Shown one piece after another: positions 1 to 5,360 of a stretch of DNA of 6,595 bases. Under the pieces are notes generated by a model that was not told the DNA's origin, searched no databases, and saw only the letters and a program-made list of their open reading frames with translations. A program made the translations under genes and the position numbers. Positions within the stretch are counted from its first letter, which is position 1. The number at the start of each line of letters is the position of its first letter. The DNA is taken from positions 1-6,595 of the forward strand of contig CADBQV010000242.1 in NCBI GenBank assembly GCA_902796895.1. The letters run 5' to 3'. Origin of the DNA: an uncultured Erysipelotrichaceae bacterium (GTDB lineage Bacteria; Bacillota_I; Bacilli_A; Acholeplasmatales; Anaeroplasmataceae).

Positions 1-132
1 AATGATAATTATAAGGATACAGGATTATATGTTTATAATGTGTTATTAAGTATTCCTAAAGGATTTAAAAAAGAACAACTTAATAATGATTTAAAAAACA
101 ATTCAGATATTAAATATTTTGAGTTTGATTAA
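1..132 (+). CDS. C-terminal fragment of an unidentified protein
   Basis: The window opens inside a reading frame (frame 1) that gives 43 residues and stops at TAA 130-132. The fragment reads as a beta strand (LYVYNVLLSIPK), a helix (FKKEQLNNDLKN) and a last short strand ending YFEFD. That beta-alpha-beta order would suit the end of a small ACT-like regulatory domain, as found at the C-terminus of MgtC/SapB membrane proteins, but 43 residues cannot settle the family. Codon use matches the neighbours. The gene converges on the minus-strand gene at 340-1578, and hairpins at 181-274 lie between them. That the frame is coding is likely; its function is unknown. Confidence 0.6.
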   Translation, partial: NDNYKDTGLYVYNVLLSIPKGFKKEQLNNDLKNNSDIKYFEFD

Positions 133-150
133 AAAACGTAGTAAGATATA

Positions 151-176
151 TGAACTGGTTCTAAAAAAGTAGACAG
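151..176. mobile_element. Possible solitary IS3-like terminal inverted repeat
   Basis: The stretch begins TGAACTGG and continues CTAAAAAAGTAGACAG. This is the general look of IS3-family (IS150-like) element ends: TG at the tip, an ACTG block, then an A-rich run and GTAGACA. It faces a strong hairpin at 181-230. No complementary end occurs elsewhere in 133-340 and no transposase frame is present, so at most this is one end of a decayed or excised element. The match is from memory of the family pattern, not from a search. Confidence 0.3.
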
Positions 177-180
177 TTTT

Positions 181-230
181 AAAAAAAGGGGGTAGCATTG
201 TATCTAAGCAGGTGCAATAGCTACTCCTTT
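181..230 (-). terminator. Strong hairpin with T-run on the minus strand
   Basis: The left arm 189-200 (GGGGTAGCATTG) pairs with 215-227 (CAAT, one bulged A, GCTACTCC; one G-U wobble), giving a 12-pair stem around a 14-base loop. A184-A187 and the T run at 228-231 can extend it. On the minus strand the stem is followed by C5 and T7, a classical intrinsic terminator. On the plus strand only T4 follows, so it is weaker there. No minus-strand gene ends here now, since the 340-1578 gene has its own terminator. It may therefore be left from the transposase side of an element whose end is at 151-176. Confidence 0.55.
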
Positions 231-235
231 TGTGT

Positions 236-274
236 TATCATAAGCTAAAGAAGGTGCTTATGATATAGTTTTTT
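236..274 (+). terminator. Rho-independent terminator, plus strand
   Basis: A perfect 10-base-pair stem, TATCATAAGC (236-245) with GCTTATGATA (256-265), encloses a 10-base loop and is followed after TAG by T6 (269-274). It is correctly oriented to end transcription from the gene finishing at 132. The stem has only 3 G-C pairs, so strength is moderate. Confidence 0.55.
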
Positions 275-287
275 AATTGCTTCTTAT

Positions 288-343
288 TTAAAAGAAAAAA
301 TGTTATTAAACACTAATGTATCTAATAACATTTTTTCTTTTAA
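288..343 (-). terminator. Terminator of the minus-strand membrane protein gene
   Basis: Positions 288-308 and 323-343 are perfect 21-base inverted repeats around a 14-base loop. On the minus strand the order is A-rich arm, ATGTTATTA stem, loop, TAATAACAT, T6, C, T4, an intrinsic terminator. The 3' end of the gene lies in the stem: the stop codon (340-342) is in the first arm. A-tract and T-tract pair with each other, so the hairpin can also work for plus-strand transcripts arriving from the left. Confidence 0.8.
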
Positions 344-1578
344 TTTTCTTCATTTATATTAATTGCTTCATCATTTAAAGTATCATTTTCATTATCTATA
401 ACATCTAAGTCTTGTTTAGTTTTTTCTTCAACTAATGTATCATCAATGTTATTTTCTTTTAAATCAATAGAAGAAGATGTATCATCTTTAGTCTTTTCTA
501 AATTAGAATTAATATTATTTTTAACTATACGTTTATAAATAAATCCTCCTATGAATATTAAATAGATAAAAATTATAATAATAAATATTGCAAAAAATTT
601 TGTTTCTATATATCTAGAAATTATTTTATTAGTATCTTTAAACATATCCCCAAATGAATCTTTAATAAAAGCCCAATCTTGTGGAGTATAATAAGCAGAA
701 TTTTTATCAAAATTAGGAGGAATACGATTTTCTAATATAATTGCTAAAAGTAATGACAAAAACACCATGATATGAGAAAAAATATTGAATAATAAGCTTG
801 AAATGCTAAAACTTGATGGTTTTTTATTTAACAAATTCATTAAAATATTTCTATGAATAAAAGGTAATATTAATATTAACAATGAAATACATATAACTAA
901 AGATATATTCATAATAGATATCAAATTACGAAAATATTCATCTTCAGCACTTATTCTAACAAATGCAGTCATAAAATTTGACCAGTAATAATTGATGTAA
1001 AACATATTGCCAAAAAGAGTGATAATAACGATTAATGAAAGTGATGCTTTAGCATATGAAAATAATAACATAACAAAATTTTCTTTAAATGATTTAGATA
1101 ATAAATGATTTAATATGGAATAACCCACCATTATCAAAAAATTAAATATAATTAAAAAATATGAAAAGAAATAAATATTACCTGGTGAATAATAATAAAT
1201 ATCACCTGGGTAATAATAGGTATTATATGTAAAGATAACATTAAATATATATGCTAAATTTGAAAACATATATAGAGAAATCATTTTATTATCATTACCA
1301 CTAATCATTGTTTTTATAAATCTAATAATGCCTATAATGATAATTATTATATGTGGAATAAAATTTAAATGCAATAAATAAAAACTGATTTTATGATCAT
1401 CAGAATCTTTATATATATGTAAAAGATCCCAAATATTTACTGTTCCATAATTGGAATTAGATAATATAGGTATCGTTATAGTGCATACTGGAATTATTAA
1501 AATTCCTAAAAAAAATAAAGAAGTAAATATTCTATTTAAATATTTCTTTTCGATTATAAGATATTTAGAATCATTCAT
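340..1578 (-). CDS. Unidentified polytopic membrane protein with acidic C-terminal tail
   Basis: The protein has 412 residues and I recognise no family. About eight hydrophobic segments can be read, near residues 17-39, 66-88, 99-119, 134-159, 168-196, 218-241, 258-283 and 327-348, so it is an integral membrane protein. Residues about 352-412 form a hydrophilic tail rich in Asp, Glu, Asn and Lys and probably disordered. With eight helices and a short charged N-terminus, both ends would be cytoplasmic. A tandem eight-residue repeat (YYYPGDIY, YYSPGNIY) sits at 121-136 before helix 4. The start is supported by GGGAGAG seven bases upstream (1592-1586). The gene is divergent from the ABC/LytTR operon and shares its 163-base control region, so joint regulation is possible but unproven. 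No catalytic motif or solute-carrier signature is visible. Confidence 0.8.
   Translation of the reverse strand: MNDSKYLIIEKKYLNRIFTSLFFLGILIIPVCTITIPILSNSNYGTVNIWDLLHIYKDSDDHKISFYLLHLNFIPHIIIIIIGIIRFIKTMISGNDNKMISLYMFSNLAYIFNVIFTYNTYYYPGDIYYYSPGNIYFFSYFLIIFNFLIMVGYSILNHLLSKSFKENFVMLLFSYAKASLSLIVIITLFGNMFYINYYWSNFMTAFVRISAEDEYFRNLISIMNISLVICISLLILILPFIHRNILMNLLNKKPSSFSISSLLFNIFSHIMVFLSLLLAIILENRIPPNFDKNSAYYTPQDWAFIKDSFGDMFKDTNKIISRYIETKFFAIFIIIIFIYLIFIGGFIYKRIVKNNINSNLEKTKDDTSSSIDLKENNIDDTLVEEKTKQDLDVIDNENDTLNDEAININEEN
1173..1220. repeat. Tandem 24-base duplication inside the membrane protein gene
   Basis: Units 1173-1196 and 1197-1220 lie directly end to end and match at 19 of 24 positions by hand alignment. 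Because the unit is a multiple of three, the frame is kept, and the encoded protein shows the eight-residue repeat YYYPGDIY / YYSPGNIY in the loop before helix 4. It looks like an old slippage or duplication event. Confidence 0.6.
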
Positions 1579-1598
1579 TGTCTCACTCTCCCAAAAAA

Positions 1599-1628
1599 AT
1601 TATATAACATATATTTGTCTTTATTCAA
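1599..1628 (-). promoter_or_regulatory. Candidate promoter for the minus-strand membrane protein gene
   Basis: On the minus strand TTGAAT (1628-1623) is followed after 18 bases by TATAAT (1604-1599). Transcription would start just before the GGGAGAG ribosome site, giving a leader of about 15 bases. A second candidate lies further out: TATAAT at 1641-1636 with TATTGA at 1664-1659, spacer 17. In such AT-rich DNA either match could be chance. Confidence 0.4.
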
Positions 1629-1648
1629 TAATTAGATTATATTTTTAT

Positions 1649-1678
1649 ACCACTTACTTCAATAAATTGACCGAATAC
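1649..1678 (+). promoter_or_regulatory. Candidate LytTR-type operator (two direct repeats)
   Basis: ACCACTTAC (1649-1657) and ACCGAATAC (1670-1678) are direct repeats matching at 6 of 9 positions, with a 12-base gap, so 21 bases from start to start (two helix turns). LytTR regulators, including HdrR/BrsR-type proteins of streptococci, bind two short direct repeats beginning ACC with this spacing just upstream of the -35 box. The second repeat ends 10 bases before the candidate -35 at 1689. The operon downstream encodes a LytTR protein, so autoregulation is the natural reading. The outer candidate minus-strand promoter overlaps the first repeat. Confidence 0.4.
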
Positions 1679-1688
1679 ATCTAAATTA

Positions 1689-1716
1689 TTTACATATATA
1701 ATAATAAAAATATAAT
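1689..1716 (+). promoter_or_regulatory. Candidate promoter of the ABC/LytTR operon
   Basis: TTTACA (1689-1694) and TATAAT (1711-1716) are separated by 16 bases. Transcription would begin near 1723, just before the AAGGA ribosome site at 1726-1730. The perfect -10 and position support it; the -35 is two bases off consensus, and a direct repeat pair suited to an activator lies just upstream. Confidence 0.5.
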
Positions 1717-1741
1717 TGATGTTGTAAGGATAGTGTATTCT

Positions 1742-2455
1742 ATGGAATTAATAAAAGTAGATAAGCTAACAAAAAAATATAGGGATGTTTTAGCATTAAA
1801 CGAAGTATCATTAAATATCGAAGAAGGAAATTTATATGGTCTTTTAGGTGTTAATGGTGCTGGTAAAACAACATTAATTAAAATATTATCTGGATTAACT
1901 AGAAAAACTAGTGGTAATGCCTATGTTAAAGGATATAGCCTTGATGAGATGGATGAAATAAAAAAGATAGTTGATATATCACCTCAAGAGGTTGCGGTGG
2001 CACTTAATTTAACTGTATATGAAAATTTATTATTTTTCCAAGAATTATATGGAAAAAAAGATAAGGATTATTTAGATGATGTAATTCATTCATTAGGATT
2101 AAATGATGTATTAAAGAAAAAGGCTAAAACATTATCAGGAGGATATCAAAGAAGATTATCAATTGCTATTGGCTTAATGTCTAAGCCTGAAATATTATTT
2201 TTAGACGAACCAACACTTGGACTTGATGTTATATCAAGAAGAGAATTATGGAATATTATAAAAAAATTAAAAGGAAAAATAACTATTATTTTAACATCAC
2301 ATTATCTAGAAGAAATAGAAGCATTATGTGATAAAATCTCTGTTATGTCTAAAGGTAATATATTATTTGAAGGAACAGTAGATGAAATAAAAGAAAAAAC
2401 TAATGAAGATTCATTTGAAGAAGCTTTCATTAAAATTGTTGGAGGTAATAATTAA
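1742..2455 (+). CDS. ABC transporter ATP-binding protein
   Basis: This is the ATPase of an ABC-2 type exporter, a cytoplasmic nucleotide-binding subunit that powers the permease encoded next. In its 237 residues all core motifs are intact: Walker A GVNGAGKT (36-43), Q-loop Gln82, signature LSGGY (131-135), Walker B ILFLDEP with catalytic Glu156, D-loop LGLD (159-162) and switch His187 (TSHYLEE). Length and order fit the CcmA/NatA/DrrA-like group. I chose ATG 1742, where AAGGA (1726-1730) lies 11 bases upstream; a GTG at 1733 would add three residues but sits only two bases from that site. First gene of a four-gene operon; its last codons carry the GGAGGT ribosome site of the permease. The substrate is not deducible; drug, peptide, lipid or bacteriocin export are all possible. 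Confidence 0.95.
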   Translation: MELIKVDKLTKKYRDVLALNEVSLNIEEGNLYGLLGVNGAGKTTLIKILSGLTRKTSGNAYVKGYSLDEMDEIKKIVDISPQEVAVALNLTVYENLLFFQELYGKKDKDYLDDVIHSLGLNDVLKKKAKTLSGGYQRRLSIAIGLMSKPEILFLDEPTLGLDVISRRELWNIIKKLKGKITIILTSHYLEEIEALCDKISVMSKGNILFEGTVDEIKEKTNEDSFEEAFIKIVGGNN

Positions 2456-3253
2456 ATGAGATCATTAATATTTGCTAAAAGAAATTTAAAAGAAATGATA
2501 AGAGATCCATTTTTATATATATTTTGTATTGGATTTCCTATTGTAATGATTGTATTATTTCAAATTATTTTAAATTATACAAATGGAAGTACAAATATAT
2601 TTGAACCTAAAAACCTAATACCTGGTGTTATGATGTTTTCATATTCATTTTTAATGCTTATGACATCACTTTTAATATCTAAAGATAAAACACAATCATT
2701 TTTAAAAAGATTATATACATCTCCAATGAAGGCACATGATTATATTATTGGCTATTTTATTCCATATTTTATAATAGGCTTATTACAATCTATTGTATGT
2801 ATAATTATGGGATATATTGTATCTATAATAAGAGGAGTAGAATTTATATCTTTTTTATCAGCTATATTATTATTTTTAACAATGATACCTATTATGATTA
2901 TTAATATATTTATTGGTATGTCTTTAGGTATATTATTAAATGATAAAACAGCTCCTGGTGTAACATCAGTATTTATATCATTATCTGGAATTATAGGTGG
3001 TGCGTGGATGCCTTTAGATGCAATGGGAGGATTTGAGGTTTTTTCAAGATTCTTTCCATTTCACCCATCAGTATATTTAGGTAGAATAGTTACTAATAGC
3101 TATCATTCATATTTAGATGAATCAGGAAATTTAATACCTTATAGCTTTAAAGAAAATGGTATGTTATTTATAATAATTATCGCTATATATTTAATTATTT
3201 CATTATTAATTACTATAATTTTATTTAATAGAAGGTTAAAATCTGATAATTAG
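2456..3253 (+). CDS. ABC-2 type transporter permease
   Basis: The 265-residue membrane subunit pairs with the preceding ATPase. Hydrophobic segments near residues 18-39, 55-75, 97-121, 132-160, 169-187 and 235-258 give the six-helix layout of ABC-2 permeases. The charged stretch KDKTQSFLKRLYTSPM (76-91) between helices 2 and 3, and GGAWMPLDAMGG with PFHPSVY (181-207) before the last helix, are typical of the NatB/DrrB-like ABC2 family. The ATG directly follows the ATPase stop codon with no gap, and GGAGGT (2441-2446) lies nine bases upstream, so the two subunits should be made together. Only one permease gene is present, so the working exporter is probably two copies of each subunit. Substrate unknown. 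Confidence 0.92.
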   Translation: MRSLIFAKRNLKEMIRDPFLYIFCIGFPIVMIVLFQIILNYTNGSTNIFEPKNLIPGVMMFSYSFLMLMTSLLISKDKTQSFLKRLYTSPMKAHDYIIGYFIPYFIIGLLQSIVCIIMGYIVSIIRGVEFISFLSAILLFLTMIPIMIINIFIGMSLGILLNDKTAPGVTSVFISLSGIIGGAWMPLDAMGGFEVFSRFFPFHPSVYLGRIVTNSYHSYLDESGNLIPYSFKENGMLFIIIIAIYLIISLLITIILFNRRLKSDN

Positions 3254-3280
3254 TTGTATAATATTATCAGGTGATAAATT

Positions 3281-3715
3281 ATGAAATGTCATACATATAT
3301 TTTAAAAGATCATGAAGAAGAAGTACTAATATATGCACATGAAAGAAATAAAATAGTTGAAGATATTGAAAATATTGTTAATACTTCATCTATTGAAATT
3401 ATAGGAAACTATAACGAAGAAAAAGTAATAATAAATCCTATAGATGTTACGTGCTTTATTAGTGAATCAAATAAAGTATATGCCCTAATTAAGGATAAAA
3501 AATATCAAATTAAATATCGATTATATCAATTAGAAGAACTTAATATTAATAATAGTTTTATTAAAATTAACCAATCATGCTATGCCAATATTAAAATGAT
3601 TAAAAAATTTGAATCAACATTTTCTGGTGCCTTAAAGGTTATATTTAATAATGGATATGTTGATTATATATCAAGAAGAGAATTAAAAAATGTTAAAGAA
3701 AGGATGGGATTATAA
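3281..3715 (+). CDS. LytTR family DNA-binding transcriptional regulator
   Basis: This 144-residue protein has a LytTR DNA-binding domain at about residues 45-144 and no receiver domain in front. Recognisable parts are the INPIDVTCFISESNKVYALI strands (51-70), the conserved FIKINQSCYANIKMIKKF block (93-110) and the closing YISRRELKNVKERMG (129-143). The first 44 residues form a small alpha/beta extension as usual in this subfamily. Without a receiver it is not a standard two-component regulator; such stand-alone forms work with a membrane partner, here probably the DUF3021 protein whose start overlaps its stop codon. AGGTGA (3269-3274) lies six bases before the ATG, and a 27-base gap separates it from the permease. 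It likely controls this operon through the direct repeats at 1649-1678. Confidence 0.9.
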   Translation: MKCHTYILKDHEEEVLIYAHERNKIVEDIENIVNTSSIEIIGNYNEEKVIINPIDVTCFISESNKVYALIKDKKYQIKYRLYQLEELNINNSFIKINQSCYANIKMIKKFESTFSGALKVIFNNGYVDYISRRELKNVKERMGL

Positions 3716-4152
3716 TGAAGCCATTTATCAAAACATTTTTACTACGAGGCCTTATATTTAGTGGCCTTGGACCAATTGTTGCTGGAATTGTCTATCTATG
3801 CTTAGATTTATCTAATGTAGATGTAACTATTAGTGGTAAAGAAGTATTCATGGGTATTTTAACTACTTATATTATCGCATTCGTTCATGCCGGAAGTAGT
3901 GCCTTTAACGAAATAGAAAAGTGGGGTAAGGCTAAAGCTTTATTATGTCAATTATCATGTATATATGTAATATATTTAGTAGGATATTTAATTAATAATT
4001 GGATTCCTTTTGATTTTAAAGTAATATTAATATTTACTATAGCTTTAATAGTTGGTTATTTAATTATATGGTTTACAATCTATTTTATTGTGAAAAAATA
4101 TACTAAAAAATTAAATGAAAAATTAATAATAAAGCAAAATGAATTAAATTAA
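3715..4152 (+). CDS. DUF3021 family four-helix membrane protein
   Basis: A 145-residue inner-membrane protein with four hydrophobic segments near residues 9-30, 45-63, 75-95 and 101-126, and a basic Lys-rich cytoplasmic tail. The layout, the FVHAGSSAFNEIEKW segment after helix 2 (56-70) and the position behind a LytTR gene match DUF3021. In streptococcal LytTR regulatory systems (HdrRM, BrsRM) the small membrane partner restrains the regulator; by analogy this protein may hold the LytTR protein in check until a membrane signal arrives, though direct inhibition by DUF3021 is inferred. The ATG overlaps the regulator's stop by one base (TAATG), a sign of tight translational coupling. It ends the operon. 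Confidence 0.85.
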   Translation: MKPFIKTFLLRGLIFSGLGPIVAGIVYLCLDLSNVDVTISGKEVFMGILTTYIIAFVHAGSSAFNEIEKWGKAKALLCQLSCIYVIYLVGYLINNWIPFDFKVILIFTIALIVGYLIIWFTIYFIVKKYTKKLNEKLIIKQNELN

Positions 4153-4195
4153 AAAATTAAGCGACTGAAAAAATCAGGCGCTTAATTTTATTACA
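4153..4195 (+). terminator. Rho-independent terminator of the ABC/LytTR operon
   Basis: AAAATTAAGCG (4153-4163) pairs perfectly with CGCTTAATTTT (4179-4189), and after one A-G mismatch CTGA/TCAG extends the stem around an A5 loop. A-tract before and T4ATT after complete an intrinsic terminator starting right behind the stop codon. Confidence 0.85.
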
Positions 4196-4198
4196 TAA

Positions 4199-4225
4199 AC
4201 TCATATAGCATATGGATATATATGA
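4199..4225 (+). promoter_or_regulatory. Possible remnant of a purine riboswitch upstream of xpt
   Basis: ACTCATATA (4199-4207) followed six bases later by GGATAT (4214-4219) resembles the 5' side of a purine (guanine/xanthine-responsive) riboswitch, where ACTCATATA opens the aptamer and GGATATGG forms the P2 loop about seven bases on. xpt is the classic gene under this riboswitch. The P3 arm, the TTTCTACC junction and the closing P1 strand are absent before the ribosome site at 4239, so it could not bind ligand. Chance similarity in AT-rich DNA cannot be excluded. TATAAT at 4226-4231 lacks a good -35. Confidence 0.3.
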
Positions 4226-4250
4226 TATAATAATAAAAGAGGGTGTTAAT

Positions 4251-4820
4251 ATGAAAGCAATAGAAGATATGATATTAAAATATGGTAAGGTATTAGATGG
4301 AGATGTAGTAGTTGTAAGTAATTTTTTAAACCAAAAGGTTAATATTAAATTATTAAAAGAAATGGCTATTGATGTAAAAAATCATTTTAATTAAAAAATA
4401 GATTTAGTATTAACTATAGAAGCATCAGGAATTCCTTTAGCTACTGCATGTGCGTTAGAATATCCTTGTAATATGGTATTTGCAAAGAAAAGTAAAACAA
4501 CAAATTTAGATGGTGATTTATATAAATCAAGTGTTTATTCATATACGCACCAAAAAACATTTGATATATTTGTTAAAAAAGAATTTTTAACTGAAGGAGA
4601 AAATGTCTTAATTGTTGATGATTTCTTGGCTTTAGGTAATGCAATGAATGCTTTAATTGATATATGCAGGCAAGCTAAAGTTAATATAATAGGCTTAGTA
4701 TCTGGAATAGAAAAAGCATATCAAAATGGTGGTAATGAATTAAGAAATCTAGGCTATGATGTATATTCACTAGCTAAAATAGAAAAAATAGAAAATGGTA
4801 AAGTTATATTTTCTAAATAA
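4251..4820 (+). pseudogene. xpt: Xanthine phosphoribosyltransferase gene with in-frame stop
   Basis: Xpt joins xanthine to PRPP to make XMP in purine salvage. Read through one TAA (4392-4394, codon 48) the frame gives about 189 residues against 194 in Bacillus subtilis. Both halves align in the same frame with no indel: VVSNFLNQKV (21-30), LTIEASGIPLA (54-64), MVFAKKSKTTN (75-85), SSVYSY (93-98) and the PRPP-binding motif VLIVDDFLALGNA (119-131). GAGGG (4239-4243) seven bases upstream fixes ATG 4251. The stop cuts the protein to 47 residues before the active site. The next in-frame ATG (4473) has no clear ribosome site and would miss the EASG loop. The 142 codons after the stop are clean, so the lesion is recent or a sequence error. 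It stands alone between two terminators. Confidence 0.85.
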
Positions 4821-4824
4821 AAAT

Positions 4825-4865
4825 AAAAAAATCATTGAAAAATTATACAATGATTTTTTTTATTT
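4825..4865 (+). terminator. Rho-independent terminator after xpt
   Basis: A7TCATTG (4825-4837) pairs perfectly over 13 bases with CAATGAT7 (4848-4860) around a 10-base loop, and the T-run continues to 4861. It sits five bases after the xpt stop codon. Confidence 0.85.
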
Positions 4866-4895
4866 AATGAAATTAAATAATTAATATGATAAAAT
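4863..4895 (+). promoter_or_regulatory. Candidate promoter for the 4917/5357 gene pair
   Basis: TATGAT (4885-4890), overlapping TAAAAT (4890-4895), follows TTTAAT (4863-4868) by 16 bases. A promoter is expected here because the gene pair starts just after the xpt terminator; the -35 box is poor. Confidence 0.35.
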
Positions 4896-4916
4896 ATAGA
4901 TATTTAGGAGGCATTT

Positions 4917-5360
4917 ATGATAACTAGATCAAGAATTGAAAATTATTTTGAAGATTTAGAAGTTGATACTTTTATTACAAAAGAAGAAACTGGCTTTGTT
5001 GTTACATTTAATATTGATTATTCTTGTTTTACAAAAGAAATAATATTAGATATTGATGAAAACAATATTAAATTATCTTTAATATTTTCATCAGTTGACA
5101 TCAATGTCAATTTATTAGAAGCAATAAATGAATTTAATATTTATTCAAAATATTATAAAGCTTTTTATAATCCAATAAGAGAAGAAATAGTAATTGAAAC
5201 TAATCAATTCTTCCAAAATAATAAATTTGAAGAAATCTTAGAATTATCATTAAATAGCCTTGTGAATTTAGATAGTGAATATATTGAAAAGATATATGAA
5301 TTAATAAATAAAAATGAAACTATTGAAAATTTATTAAAAGAAGAGTTGGAGGAAATATGA
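4917..5360 (+). CDS. Small acidic protein of uncertain family (YbjN-like fold possible)
   Basis: The protein has 147 residues, is rich in Glu, Asn and Ile, and has no signal peptide or membrane segment, so it should be cytoplasmic. It reads as an N-terminal helix (ITRSRIENYFEDL), several beta strands (residues 17-62), the helix NLLEAINEFNIYSKYY (65-80), a strand pair (about 82-95), then helices to the end with an acidic tail. That order resembles the YbjN / type III secretion chaperone-like fold, but this is a guess from pattern. AGGAGG (4906-4911) lies five bases before the ATG. The stop codon TGA overlaps the ATG of the M16C protease gene (ATGA), so they are translationally coupled; a role as partner of the protease is conceivable, without direct evidence. 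Confidence 0.8.
   Translation: MITRSRIENYFEDLEVDTFITKEETGFVVTFNIDYSCFTKEIILDIDENNIKLSLIFSSVDINVNLLEAINEFNIYSKYYKAFYNPIREEIVIETNQFFQNNKFEEILELSLNSLVNLDSEYIEKIYELINKNETIENLLKEELEEI

Noticed and set aside
151..343. A complete miniature transposable element
   Set aside because: Only one IS-like end is present; the inverted repeat 288-343 is explained as the terminator of the neighbouring gene and does not match 151-176.
1451..1684. Plus-strand open frame of 77 codons
   Set aside because: It lies mostly antisense to the start of the membrane protein gene, runs through both promoters of the divergent region, and has no ribosome site or plausible protein features.
1733..1741. GTG start for the ABC ATPase
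   Set aside because: It is two bases from the AAGGA site, too close; ATG 1742 has workable spacing and gives the usual N-terminus of the family.
4212..4250. Upstream ATG adding 13 residues to xpt
   Set aside because: It has no ribosome site and includes the GAGGG site that fits ATG 4251; homologous Xpt proteins start at the later position.
4473..4820. A separate functional 115-residue phosphoribosyltransferase
   Set aside because: It is in the same frame as the upstream xpt segment, begins in the middle of the domain, lacks the EASG loop and has no clear ribosome site; a broken xpt explains it better.
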